The position numbers were made by a program, and so were the translations under genes. DNA of 34,682 nucleotides, from contig JACCVZ010000203.1 of the NCBI GenBank assembly GCA_013697905.1, positions 1-34,682 on the forward strand. Direction: 5' to 3'. The stretch comes from Nocardioidaceae bacterium. GTDB taxonomy: Bacteria > Actinomycetota > Actinomycetes > Propionibacteriales > Nocardioidaceae. This document shows, piece after piece, positions 1-8,035 of the stretch. The notes beneath the pieces were generated by a model. The model searched no databases. It saw only the letters and a program-made list of their open reading frames with translations, and was not told the DNA's origin. Position 1 is the first letter of the stretch; each line of letters opens with the position of its first letter.

Positions 1-1
1 T

Positions 2-1045
2 GTCCGTGCCGAGGACGCGTTCGACGTCGAGGCAGTCGCGGCGTGGCTTCGGCGGCAGTGCCCGGCGCTCACCGGCGTACCGGCGGTGCGCCAGTTCGTC
101 GGCGGAGCTTCGAACCTCACCTACGAGCTCGTCTATCCCGAGACCCGGCTGATCTTGCGACGTCCTCCCGCCGGCACCCGGGCCAAGAGCGCCCACGACA
201 TGGGGCGGGAGTTCACCGTCCAGAGCAAGCTCGCGGCGGCCTATCCGTATGTGCCGACGATGGTGGCTCGCTGCGAGGACGGGGCTGTCATCGGCACCGA
301 CTTCTACGTGATGGAATGGCTCGACGGCCTGATCCTCCGCAAGGACCCACCCGCGGACTTCGATCTCGACGCGGCCGCGACCCGGCGCCTCTGCCTCGCG
401 GTCGTGGACCGGCTCGTCCAGCTGCACCAGGTGGACGTCGAGGCCGTCGGACTGCAAAGTCTCAGCCGCGGCGAAGGGTATGTCGCTCGTCAAGTCGGCG
501 GCTGGTCCGACCGCTTCCGCAAGGCGCGGACCCCCAACGTGGCATCGTTCGACGCGACCATGACGTGGCTCGACGAGCACCAGCCGGCAGACACGGCCAG
601 GGTGCTGATCCACAACGACTTCCGCTTCGACAATCTGGTACTCGACCGCTTCGACCCGGGCATCGTGGTCGGGGTGCTCGACTGGGAGATGGCCACCGTC
701 GGCGACCCGCTGCTGGACGTCGGCGCGGCGCTCGCCTACTGGGTCCAGGCCGACGACGACGCGGACATGCGCCGCCTGCGCCGCCAGCCAACTCATCTGC
801 CCGGAATGCTGACCCGGCGCGAGGTGTGGGAACAGTACGCCGACCGCACCGGCGCCGACACCGACCCCGCGCAGCGGCGCTTCTATGAGGTCTTCGGTCT
901 GTTCCGCCTGGCCGTCATCGCACAGCAGATCTACCTCCGCTACCACGAAGGGCAGACGACCAACCCGGCGTACCGCTCGTTCCACGGCCTGGTCACCTAT
1001 CTGGACTGGCGCTGCAGCCAAGTAGTCGCCGGCAAGATCGCTTGA
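2..1045 (+). CDS. Phosphotransferase family protein (APH/ACAD10-like), 5' partial
   Basis: The reading frame is open from the left edge to the TGA at 1043-1045, and its first residues (AFDVEAVAAWLRRQCP...) already look coding, so the true start lies left of the window. An internal GTG at 86 is not the start because it would cut into the conserved N-terminal lobe (QFVGGASNLTY, a nucleotide-binding loop). The kinase-fold catalytic loop HNDFRFDN is at about 612-635 and the metal-binding DWE at about 681-690. This is the aminoglycoside phosphotransferase fold; actinobacterial members with this motif set resemble the N-terminal domain of human ACAD10 and often lie beside acyl-CoA dehydrogenases. 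The substrate is unknown, and antibiotic resistance should not be assumed. Confidence 0.85.
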   Translation, partial: VRAEDAFDVEAVAAWLRRQCPALTGVPAVRQFVGGASNLTYELVYPETRLILRRPPAGTRAKSAHDMGREFTVQSKLAAAYPYVPTMVARCEDGAVIGTDFYVMEWLDGLILRKDPPADFDLDAAATRRLCLAVVDRLVQLHQVDVEAVGLQSLSRGEGYVARQVGGWSDRFRKARTPNVASFDATMTWLDEHQPADTARVLIHNDFRFDNLVLDRFDPGIVVGVLDWEMATVGDPLLDVGAALAYWVQADDDADMRRLRRQPTHLPGMLTRREVWEQYADRTGADTDPAQRRFYEVFGLFRLAVIAQQIYLRYHEGQTTNPAYRSFHGLVTYLDWRCSQVVAGKIA

Positions 1046-1209
1046 GCGCCGCCCGATCCTGACGCGCTGCGCAAGGCGATCTTTGCGGTGCTGCGGCCGG
1101 GGAGCCAAGCGCGGGCGACGATTCGATCTCGGTTGGCCCGGGACGACAGTGCCGGGGTGGTTCGGCGTTAGGCTGGGCCGTTCCACACACGTCCCCGGGG
1201 GTTCCCAGA
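1046..1209 (+). promoter_or_regulatory. Intergenic region with likely -10 box TAGGCT (1169-1174)
   Basis: This 164-bp spacer holds TAGGCT at 1169-1174, matching the actinobacterial TANNNT -10 pattern. It would start a transcript near 1181 and leave about 29 bases before the TTG start at 1210. A G-rich stretch at about 1197-1202 could act as ribosome binding site. No clear -35 element is visible. Confidence 0.45.
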
Positions 1210-3132
1210 TTGCGCGTCCAGGCTGACCGAGGGCGGTTGCTCTTCGGCTCCGCGACGGTGTGCGCGCTGGTGCTGACCGCGTGCACAGGGGGCGACGCTA
1301 CGCCGACACCTGACAGCCGCACGGCTGCCGACGTGGGCGGCGGCACGGTGATCAACGCGTTTGCGGCAGCGTGGTCGGAGTCCGATCGACCCGACTTCCG
1401 CTCGATCGTCAACGAACCCGGGATCGCTTCTGCAGACATCGCGGCGCACGTTGCCGAGCTCGGCATCTCCGCTACCGACGTGCGCCCGCTCGGCGACATC
1501 GAGTGCGATGGCGATTCCTGCCAGGAGTACGCCGAGGTGACGCACGAGCTCTCGGGGGCGGGTGAGTGGACCTACAAAACCCTCATTAGGGCCCAGCTGG
1601 AGCAGGGCCAGTGGTTGGTCAGCTGGAGCGCCGGCACGTTTCAGCCCGACCTCAGCGAGGCGAACACGCTGGTGCGCACCCGCAAGCTCCCGACCCGCGC
1701 GCCGATCGTCGACCGCAACGGCAACGCGCTCACCCCCGAGCGCGCGATCGTCCGGATCGGGGTCAAGGCGGGCCAGGTCACCCCCGACACCTACGACCTG
1801 CTCGGGTCCCTACTCGACATCGACACCATCCCTCTGCAGGAGGAGGTCGCGGCGTCCAACCCCGAGTTTTTCGTCCCGGTGATCGACCTCCGACGGGGGG
1901 CTTACGAGCCGCTGCGCACCGGCCTGCTTCAGATCCCTGGCATCTCGATCGACACCGCCCAGCGGGCGCTGGCGCCGACGTCGGAATGGGGCCGAGCGAT
2001 CTTGGGTACCGTCGGACCGGCCACGGAGGAGGCTCTCGCGAACGCCGGCGAGGAAACGCTTCCGAGCGACGAGGTCGGCCTGTCAGGTCTTCAGCTCGCC
2101 TTTCAGGAACGGCTCGCCGGAACGCCCGGCGTCGCCATCGACCTGGTCGAGAAGAACTCTCCCGACAACGTCCTCAACCAGGTGCTGTTCCGGCGTCCGG
2201 AACCTGGGCAGGCACTGGAGACAACGCTCGACATCGATGCGCAGATGGCCGCGGAGGAGGCGGTGTCCAACGCCGCTGACACCACCTCGCTGGTCGTCGT
2301 CAAGGCCAGCACCGGGGAGGTCCTCGCCGCTGCGAACGCGCCGGGCCCGACGTCGTTCAACACCGCCTTCATCGGCCGCTACGCGCCTGGCTCGACGTTC
2401 AAGGTGGTCAGCGCCGCCGACCTGCTGCGCCAGGGTGTGGTGACTCCGCGGACAACGGTGACATGCCCGGACACGACCGTGGTGGACGGCAGGCGGTTCA
2501 AGAACTACGACGTCGGCATCGTGTCCGGCGCCGCTGACTTCTCCGACGCGTTCGCAGCCTCCTGCAACACGACCTTCGTGTCGTACGCCGACCGCACGTC
2601 CGGCAAGCAGCTGGCCGACACTGCGGCGCAGTTCGGCTTCGGTGCGGAGTGGGACCTTGGCATCGATGCTTACAGCGGCTCGGTGCCGGCGGACGACGAC
2701 CTGGTTACCCGAGCGGCCGACATGATCGGCCAGGGGACGGTGCTCGCCAGCCCGCTGATGATGGCGATGGTGGCCGCAGCAGTCGACTCCGGTGTCTCCA
2801 GGACCCCGACCCTGCTGCCAGGGCAGCAGCCTGGAGTGCGCCTCCACGAGCTCGACCCTAAGCTCATCGAGGCGCTGCAGGGCATGATGCGTAAAGTGGT
2901 CACCGAGGGCACTGGGGCGACGATCGACCTGCAGGGGTTGCCCGTCTACGCGAAAACCGGGACGGCGGAGTACCAGCAGGGCAAGCGGACGCGGACGAAC
3001 GCCTGGATGATCGGCTACCGCGGTGACCTCGCGTTCGCGGTCCTGGTGGAGAACGGCGCGTCCGGTGCCGACGATGCCGCACCGGTTCTCGCCTCGTTGC
3101 TGGGCAACCTGCCGCAGCGGTTGTATCAGTAG
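1210..3132 (+). CDS. Penicillin-binding lipoprotein (D,D-transpeptidase, Rv2864c-like)
   Basis: This 640-residue protein cross-links peptidoglycan on the outer face of the membrane. The N-terminus is a lipoprotein signal with lipobox LTAC and lipidated Cys25. An NTF2-like MecA_N domain follows (about residues 40-150), then a PBP dimerisation domain (about 155-320) and the transpeptidase (about 340-635). The three active-site motifs are intact: SxxK as S395-TF-K398, SxN as SCN 451-453, and KTG at 582-584. Domain order and length match the mycobacterial lipoprotein PBP Rv2864c and staphylococcal PBP2a-type class B enzymes. The start is TTG at 1210, chosen because it gives a complete signal peptide. 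Its last 7 bases overlap the convergent end of bioD. Drug resistance cannot be inferred from the fold alone. Confidence 0.93.
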   Translation: MRVQADRGRLLFGSATVCALVLTACTGGDATPTPDSRTAADVGGGTVINAFAAAWSESDRPDFRSIVNEPGIASADIAAHVAELGISATDVRPLGDIECDGDSCQEYAEVTHELSGAGEWTYKTLIRAQLEQGQWLVSWSAGTFQPDLSEANTLVRTRKLPTRAPIVDRNGNALTPERAIVRIGVKAGQVTPDTYDLLGSLLDIDTIPLQEEVAASNPEFFVPVIDLRRGAYEPLRTGLLQIPGISIDTAQRALAPTSEWGRAILGTVGPATEEALANAGEETLPSDEVGLSGLQLAFQERLAGTPGVAIDLVEKNSPDNVLNQVLFRRPEPGQALETTLDIDAQMAAEEAVSNAADTTSLVVVKASTGEVLAAANAPGPTSFNTAFIGRYAPGSTFKVVSAADLLRQGVVTPRTTVTCPDTTVVDGRRFKNYDVGIVSGAADFSDAFAASCNTTFVSYADRTSGKQLADTAAQFGFGAEWDLGIDAYSGSVPADDDLVTRAADMIGQGTVLASPLMMAMVAAAVDSGVSRTPTLLPGQQPGVRLHELDPKLIEALQGMMRKVVTEGTGATIDLQGLPVYAKTGTAEYQQGKRTRTNAWMIGYRGDLAFAVLVENGASGADDAAPVLASLLGNLPQRLYQ

Positions 3133-3839
3133 CCTGGAACAGGTTGCCCGAGCACGGCACCGAGGTGCAGCCAGCGCGCGCACTCGCCACGGAACCGCGC
3201 TGCCTCGAAGCCGCCTGCCCCAGCGGGGAGGTGACCCAGCACGGGCAGTCCGGTGAGTCGAGGCAGCTCGTCGATGTTGCACCGCTCGGCGAGGCCGAGC
3301 CGGTCAGGGACCGACCCCACGATGAGGCCTGCTGGCTCCACATCGGCTGCCCGGACCGCTCCGACCGTCAGCTCGGTGTGGTTGAGCGTCCCGAGCGCGA
3401 GCGTCGTCACGACCAGCATCCGAGGTGACTGGCCGGCGACTGCGAGGTGGCGCGCCAGGGCAAGGATGGTGCCGCCGGCGGTGTCGAGCCGGACCGCGAC
3501 GCCGCCGGCGCCTTCGACGAACGTGACGTCGTGGCCGTGAGCGATCTCGATCACGCGGGCGGCAAGGCTTGCCACCTTCGGAAGCGACAGCTTGCGGAGG
3601 CGCGCGGCGGTGTCAGGGGCCAGCGGGTCATCGAGTCGCACCAGCTCGTGCAGTGAAGTGCATCCGCTGAGCTGCCCCACGGTGGCGAGGTCGCCCGGCT
3701 CCGCGGCGGAGACGCCGGTTTGGGTCGGCTTCACGACCGCAACTCGATGACCTGCCGACATGGCAAGCGAGGTGAGGGCCGCGGTCACCACGGTCTTGCC
3801 GACACCGGTGCTGGTGCCGGTGACGACCACGATGGTCAT
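3126..3839 (-). CDS. bioD: Dethiobiotin synthetase
   Basis: BioD makes dethiobiotin from 7,8-diaminopelargonate, CO2 and ATP, the penultimate step of biotin synthesis. The 237-residue protein starts [16 protein letters not shown], which is the P-loop (GTSTGVGKT, Lys15) of the SIMIBI-class fold. The EGAGG motif, around residue 110, is the second family signature. It is the third gene of a minus-strand bioA-bioF-bioD operon, and its ATG overlaps the bioF stop by 4 bases (3836-3839), implying translational coupling. Its 3' end overlaps the convergent penicillin-binding protein gene by 7 bases. Confidence 0.95.
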   Translation of the reverse strand: MTIVVVTGTSTGVGKTVVTAALTSLAMSAGHRVAVVKPTQTGVSAAEPGDLATVGQLSGCTSLHELVRLDDPLAPDTAARLRKLSLPKVASLAARVIEIAHGHDVTFVEGAGGVAVRLDTAGGTILALARHLAVAGQSPRMLVVTTLALGTLNHTELTVGAVRAADVEPAGLIVGSVPDRLGLAERCNIDELPRLTGLPVLGHLPAGAGGFEAARFRGECARWLHLGAVLGQPVPGY

Positions 3840-4963
3840 CGACGCCGCCGGATCTCGGTCAGCCTTGCCAGCACCCGCAGGGCATCGTTGTCGGTCAGGG
3901 CCGCCGACGCCGTCAGGCGCAGCCGACTCACCCCGTCGGGCACTGACGGCGGTCGGAAACAGCCCACCCAGAGGCTGTTGGCGGCAAGGGCGGCCTGCGC
4001 CTCGAGAGCCTCGGCCGGACCTGGCATCGGGACCGAGAGCACGGCACCGGCGGGGGGCGGAAGGCCCAGTCTGTCTGCCATGGCTATGGCGAGCGCCCGT
4101 GCGCGCTGCGGGAGCTGGGGCTCGGCCTCCAGCACCGCCAGAGCCTCGTAGGCCGCGCCGGTAGCTGCCGGCGCCAGGCCGGTGGCGAAGATGAACGGGC
4201 GCGCCACGTTGACCAGATGCTCGACGACGAGGCTAGAGCCGAGCACCGCACCTCCCTGCGCCCCGAGCGCCTTCGACAACGTGACGGTGGAGACGACGTC
4301 AGGGCGTTGGGTGAGGCCGTGCGCGCTCAGCAGCCCCCGGCCACCGACTCCGGCGACGCCGAGGGCGTGCGCTTCGTCCACGACGAGCACACCGCCATAC
4401 CGGTCGACCGCCTCAACCAGGCGCTCGAGTGGCGACTCGTCGCCGAGCACGGAGTAGACCGACTCCACGATCACGAGAGCGCGCGCCAGCGCGCGGTCAC
4501 GCAAGGCGGAGGCGACAGCGTCGGGGTCGTTGTGCGGGACCACCACCAGTCCGCCCGGTCGGGCCAGCCGGCAGGCGTCGATGAGCGAGGCGTGCACATG
4601 GGCGTCGCTCACGATGAGGGTGTCGCGGTCGGTGAGGGCGGTGACGACAGCGAGGTTGGCCTGGTAGCCGGTCGGGAGGACGAGCGCGGCCGATTGGCCG
4701 GTGAACGTGGCGAGTCGTTCCTCGAGGTCGGAGTGCAGCTGGAGCGTGCCGGTGACGAGCCGCGACGCTCCTGCTCCTGCCCCCCAACGCAGGGCTGCGT
4801 CGGCGGCCGCCCGGGTGATCCGGGGGTCGTGGCCCAAGCCAAGGTAGTCGTTGCCGGCGAGATCGATGTGGTCGCCCGACGGTTGTCGCGGTTTCAACGT
4901 GCGCTCGAGCCCCGCCGCGGCTCGGGCCGAGCGGTGGTCGACGAGCCAGTCCTCGAACGTCAT
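3836..4963 (-). CDS. bioF: 8-amino-7-oxononanoate synthase
   Basis: BioF is a PLP enzyme that condenses pimeloyl-ACP or pimeloyl-CoA with L-alanine to give 8-amino-7-oxononanoate. The 375-residue protein shows the alpha-oxoamine synthase hallmarks: NDYLGL near residue 38, the DEAHALGV motif (Asp196, His199) and the PLP lysine in TLSKALG (Lys231). The glycine-rich phosphate-binding stretch [11 protein letters not shown] is at about 63-73. Length is normal for the family. It overlaps both neighbours by 4 bases (ATGA type), so bioA, bioF and bioD are almost certainly one transcript. Confidence 0.95.
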   Translation of the reverse strand: MTFEDWLVDHRSARAAAGLERTLKPRQPSGDHIDLAGNDYLGLGHDPRITRAAADAALRWGAGAGASRLVTGTLQLHSDLEERLATFTGQSAALVLPTGYQANLAVVTALTDRDTLIVSDAHVHASLIDACRLARPGGLVVVPHNDPDAVASALRDRALARALVIVESVYSVLGDESPLERLVEAVDRYGGVLVVDEAHALGVAGVGGRGLLSAHGLTQRPDVVSTVTLSKALGAQGGAVLGSSLVVEHLVNVARPFIFATGLAPAATGAAYEALAVLEAEPQLPQRARALAIAMADRLGLPPPAGAVLSVPMPGPAEALEAQAALAANSLWVGCFRPPSVPDGVSRLRLTASAALTDNDALRVLARLTEIRRRR

Positions 4964-6243
4964 GCGTCAGCCGCCGCGACCATCGCGGCACAGACCTGGG
5001 CGAGGTCGATGTCGTCCATGACGTAGGCGGGCATGGTGTAGACAAGGTCGCGGAAGGGTCGGATCCACACCCCGTTGTCGGCGGCGATGTCGCTCGCCCG
5101 CACGACATCGACGCGTCTGTCGAGCTGGATCACGCCGACCGCACCAAGCACGCGCACGTCGGCGACGCCAGGGAGGGCGCGGGCCGGCTCCAGTCCCGCG
5201 CGGAGGCCGGCCTCGAGTCGGCGCACCTCGTGCTGCCAGCGTTGCCGCAGCAGCATCTGGATGCTGGCGACGGCGGCGGCGCAGGCGAGCGGGTTGGCCA
5301 TGAAGGTCGGGCCGTGCACGAGCACACCGATCTCGCTGCGGCCGATCCCGCGGGCGACCTCACTGGTGCAGAGCGCGGCCGCCAGGGTGAGGTAACCGCC
5401 GGTCAGTGCCTTGCCGACGCAGATGATGTCGGGGTCCACGTCGGCCTGCTCGGCCGCGAAGAACGTCCCCGTGCGGCCGAACCCGGTGGCGATCTCGTCG
5501 AAGATCAACACCAGGCCGTGCTCGTCGGCCACCTCCCGCAGCACCCGTAGGCAGTGCGGGTTGTAGATGTGCATCCCGCCGGCACCTTGGAGGACGGGCT
5601 CGCAGATGATCGCGGCGAGCTCGTCTGCGCGGGCCGAGGCAAGAGCCCGGGTCTCGGCCTCCCAGTCGGCGGTGTCGGCCTCGTAGCCGGCGGGCGGCTG
5701 CGGCGCGAACACTTGCAGAGGCAGCGAGTCGGCGAACATGGCGTGCATGCCGCCGATCGGGTCGCAGACGCTCATGGCGCCGAGGGTGTCGCCGTGATAG
5801 CCGCCGCGCAAAGCCAGTGTCCTGGTGCGCCCCGGCCGGCCCTGTCCGCGCTGGTACTGCGCCGCCATCTTCAGCGCTACCTCGACGGCCACGGACCCTG
5901 AGTCGGCCAAGAAGACGTGCCGGAGCGGATCGGGTGAGAGCTCGACGAGCAGCCGGGCGAGGGTGACGGCCGGCTGATGGGTGAGCCCGCCGAACATCAC
6001 GTGGCTCATGGTGGCAATTTGATGGCGCATCGCCTCGTCGAGGACCGGGTGGCGGTAGCCGTGGATCGCGGACCACCACGAGGACATCGCGTCGATGAGC
6101 TCGGTGTCGTCGTGAAGCGTGATCCGGACGCCGGCGGCCCCGCTGACGAGGCGCACGGGGGTCGGGTGCGTCATCGATGCGTAGGGATGCCATAGGTGCT
6201 CTCGGTCGAGAGTGAGCAGCTCGGAAGGCAGAGGGGGAGGCAT
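4960..6243 (-). CDS. bioA: Adenosylmethionine-8-amino-7-oxononanoate aminotransferase
   Basis: BioA transfers the amino group of S-adenosylmethionine to 8-amino-7-oxononanoate, giving 7,8-diaminopelargonate. The 427-residue class III aminotransferase has [10 protein letters not shown] near residues 54-63, a BioA-specific substrate-pocket signature. It also has the cofactor motif [12 protein letters not shown] (Asp249) and the PLP lysine in GKALTGG (Lys278). It is the first gene of the minus-strand biotin operon, divergent from bioB across 102 bases. The start ATG at 6243 lies 9 bases after a TAGCCT -10 box, so the leader must be very short or absent. Confidence 0.95.
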   Translation of the reverse strand: MPPPLPSELLTLDREHLWHPYASMTHPTPVRLVSGAAGVRITLHDDTELIDAMSSWWSAIHGYRHPVLDEAMRHQIATMSHVMFGGLTHQPAVTLARLLVELSPDPLRHVFLADSGSVAVEVALKMAAQYQRGQGRPGRTRTLALRGGYHGDTLGAMSVCDPIGGMHAMFADSLPLQVFAPQPPAGYEADTADWEAETRALASARADELAAIICEPVLQGAGGMHIYNPHCLRVLREVADEHGLVLIFDEIATGFGRTGTFFAAEQADVDPDIICVGKALTGGYLTLAAALCTSEVARGIGRSEIGVLVHGPTFMANPLACAAAVASIQMLLRQRWQHEVRRLEAGLRAGLEPARALPGVADVRVLGAVGVIQLDRRVDVVRASDIAADNGVWIRPFRDLVYTMPAYVMDDIDLAQVCAAMVAAADA

Positions 6244-6345
6244 CGTACGCCGAGGCTATCGCCGTCGACTGCCGCAGACGGGTGCGGTCACCTGGCGGTG
6301 GAGCGTCGACGGTAGGAGCCGGGTCGCCCCCGCTAGATTGCCGGA
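6244..6345. promoter_or_regulatory. Divergent bioA/bioB promoter region
   Basis: Two back-to-back -10 boxes are visible. TAGCCT on the minus strand (6253-6258) lies 9 bases before the bioA ATG. TAGATT on the plus strand (6334-6339) lies 6 bases before the bioB GTG, the spacing of a leaderless transcript. The 75 bases between them could hold an operator. I see GTCGAC twice (inside GCCGTCGACTG and GCGTCGACGG) but no palindrome I can tie to BioQ, BirA or BioR. Confidence 0.5.
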
Positions 6346-7350
6346 GTGACCGACAGAGCCGATTTCCTCGCCGTTGCCCGCCAGCAGGTGCTCGAGGAGG
6401 GCCGCGGACTCTCCGAGGAGCAGCTGGTCGAGGTGCTGCGGCTGCCGGGGGACGACCTGCCGGCGCTGCTCGAGCTCGCCCATGACGTGCGGTTGCGCTG
6501 GTGCGGTCGTGATGTCGAGGTCGAGGGGATCGTGTCCTTGAAGACGGGCGGGTGCCCAGAGGACTGTCATTTCTGCTCACAATCTGGCCAGTTCTCGTCG
6601 CCGGTCCGCGCGGTGTGGCTGAACATCCCAGAGCTGGTCGAGGCAGCGAGACAGACGGCGGCGACGGGGGCGTCGGAGTTCTGCATCGTGGCGGCTGTCC
6701 GTGGCCCCGACGACCGATTGCTTCACCAGGTCGAGGTCGGCATCGAGGCGATCCGGGCTGAGGTCGACATTCAGATCGCCTGCTCGCTCGGCATGCTCAC
6801 CCAGCCTCAGGTCGACCAGCTCGTCGGGATGGGCGTGCACCGCTACAACCACAACCTGGAGGCGGCCAGGAGCTACTTCGCCAAGGTCGTCACGACGCAC
6901 TCGTACGACGAGCGCTGGCAGACCTGCGAAATGGTGCGCGAGTCCGGGATGGAGCTGTGCTGCGGCGGCCTCGTCGGCATGGGGGAGTCGCTCGAGCAAC
7001 GCGCCGAGCTCGCCGCCGAGCTCGCCGCCCTCCAGCCGGACGAGGTTCCCCTCAACTTCTTGAACCCGCGCCCCGGCACGCCTTTCGGCGATCTGCCCGT
7101 GATGGAGTCCGGCGACGCGCTGCGCACGGTGGCGGCGTTCCGGTTGGCGATGCCGCACACGATCCTGCGCTACGCCGGCGGACGCGAGATCACGCTCGGC
7201 GAGCTCGGCACCCGCGACGGCCTGCTCGGCGGCATCAACGCTGTCATCGTCGGCAACTACCTGACCACCCTCGGCCGCAACCCGGATGAGGACCTCGCGC
7301 TGCTCGGCGAACTGCAGATGCCGATCAAGGAGCTCTCCAAGACGCTATGA
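6346..7350 (+). CDS. bioB: Biotin synthase
   Basis: BioB is a radical-SAM enzyme that inserts sulfur into dethiobiotin to form biotin. The 334-residue protein has the radical-SAM cluster motif CPEDCHFC (Cys70, Cys74, Cys77), the BioB signature FCSQSGQF right after it, and YNHNLEAA further on. GTG at 6346 is the start: TAGATT ends 6 bases upstream, leaving no room for a separate ribosome binding site, which fits leaderless translation. It is divergent from bioAFD and overlaps the downstream bsaP gene by 4 bases, so both should be made together. Confidence 0.96.
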   Translation: MTDRADFLAVARQQVLEEGRGLSEEQLVEVLRLPGDDLPALLELAHDVRLRWCGRDVEVEGIVSLKTGGCPEDCHFCSQSGQFSSPVRAVWLNIPELVEAARQTAATGASEFCIVAAVRGPDDRLLHQVEVGIEAIRAEVDIQIACSLGMLTQPQVDQLVGMGVHRYNHNLEAARSYFAKVVTTHSYDERWQTCEMVRESGMELCCGGLVGMGESLEQRAELAAELAALQPDEVPLNFLNPRPGTPFGDLPVMESGDALRTVAAFRLAMPHTILRYAGGREITLGELGTRDGLLGGINAVIVGNYLTTLGRNPDEDLALLGELQMPIKELSKTL

Positions 7351-7592
7351 CCGCAGCCCCACCTCCCGCCGAGAAAGGCGCACCGACGAGGAAAGGCCTG
7401 ACAGCCGAGCCGGACGTCGGTGACTACTGCGACCACTGTGGCGAACCAGTGAACGCAGCCGACCATGCACCCTGCCGCGGGAATCGTCGGCTCGAGCCGC
7501 CGCGCTACTGCCCGCTGTGTGGGAGACGGATGGTCGTTCAGGTCGTGCCGCGCGGATGGACCGCCCACTGCTCGGTCCACGGTCGGTTCTAG
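7347..7592 (+). CDS. bsaP: Biotin synthase auxiliary protein, small Cys-rich protein
   Basis: This 81-residue protein has a disordered N-terminus and then paired metal-ligand motifs: CDHC (Cys28, Cys31), Cys43, CPLC (Cys55, Cys58) and a C-terminal CSVHGRF (Cys74, His77). It starts inside the bioB stop codon (ATGA overlap), so the two are translationally coupled. From memory, mycobacteria encode a protein of this size and pattern next to bioB (Rv1590, named BsaP) that actinobacterial BioB needs for activity, probably in supplying or protecting its iron-sulfur cluster. The match here is by size, cysteine layout and position. Whether it binds zinc or an iron-sulfur cluster cannot be told from sequence. 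Confidence 0.82.
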   Translation: MTAAPPPAEKGAPTRKGLTAEPDVGDYCDHCGEPVNAADHAPCRGNRRLEPPRYCPLCGRRMVVQVVPRGWTAHCSVHGRF

Positions 7593-7841
7593 GTCGTGCT
7601 CGTCGTGGCACCCGGGCGAGAGGCTGATCGTTGATCGAACCGGCACTACGCCACCACCAGCCGTTTTTCTTGACTGGCAGATCTGGCGATATGCGGAGCC
7701 TTCGGACTAATTGCCCGATACATCTGCGGCCGCCTGCTCGTCACGGCTCCAACCAGACTCGATCCGTGCAAGAATCGGCGCTGAGTCAACCACCATGATC
7801 ATCGTGGCTGTAGCCCGCTCGGCGCAGCTCTTGGAGGACCG
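7593..7841 (+). other. Intergenic region upstream of the GNDW-repeat peptide
   Basis: This 249-bp stretch is less GC-rich than its surroundings. A weak hairpin, CGGC paired with GCCG followed by TTTTT at about 7664-7668, could end the bioB-bsaP transcript. TTGACT at 7670-7675 resembles a -35 element but has no good -10 partner at 16-18 bases. Near 7794-7801 there is a small palindrome, ATGATCAT. No convincing promoter for the peptide gene is visible, so it may depend on an alternative sigma factor. No ORF with coding character was found. Confidence 0.4.
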
Positions 7842-8021
7842 ATGAAGAAGCGCCTGATCGCCGTCGCGGCGGCATCTCTGCTCGCGGCAATCGCCTTGAT
7901 CGGCAGTGGTCCTTCGACGACCCTCGCCGCCGACGCCAGCGAGCTCGCTCCCGGGACCAGCCTGCGCGGCAACGACTGGGAGTTCCCCAGCACCAGCTTG
8001 CGCGGCAACGACTGGGAGTGA
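7842..8021 (+). CDS. Small secreted peptide with two TSLRGNDWE repeats
   Basis: This 59-residue ORF has a strong ribosome binding site (GGAGG at 7833-7837, 4 bases before the ATG). A classic signal peptide follows: MKKR, then a hydrophobic stretch from Leu5 to about Leu19, with likely cleavage after Ala30 (TLAA|DA). The predicted mature product is about 29 residues and is mostly two 12-residue-spaced copies of P-x-TSLRGNDWE, at residues 39-47 and 51-59. The second copy ends exactly at the stop codon. There is no cysteine, so it is not a disulfide peptide or typical lanthipeptide. Only 14 bases separate it from the next gene, a membrane-bound sensor phosphatase, which suggests a secreted signal and its receptor. 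I do not recognise the family; a structural or antimicrobial role is also possible. Confidence 0.82.
   Translation: MKKRLIAVAAASLLAAIALIGSGPSTTLAADASELAPGTSLRGNDWEFPSTSLRGNDWE
7956..8019 (+). repeat. Direct repeat, 2 x 28 bp, 36-bp period
   Basis: Copy 1 spans 7956-7983 and copy 2 spans 7992-8019. They differ at one base (C7962 versus T7998), a synonymous leucine change. The period is exactly 12 codons, so this is an in-frame duplication within the peptide gene. Confidence 0.95.
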
Positions 8022-8035
8022 CCGAGCACTAGCGT

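Noticed and set aside
2083-3282. 399-codon minus-strand frame opposite the penicillin-binding protein
   Set aside because: It overlaps the catalytic domain with intact SxxK, SxN and KTG motifs and also runs into bioD in a different frame.
6244-6345. Known biotin operator (BioQ, BirA or BioR type)
   Set aside because: No matching palindrome was visible between the divergent promoters, only two GTCGAC hexamers, which are common in this base composition.
7799-8029. Open frame on the minus strand opposite the GNDW peptide gene
   Set aside because: It only mirrors the repeats. It lacks a ribosome binding site and any motif, while the plus-strand frame has a strong site and a signal peptide.
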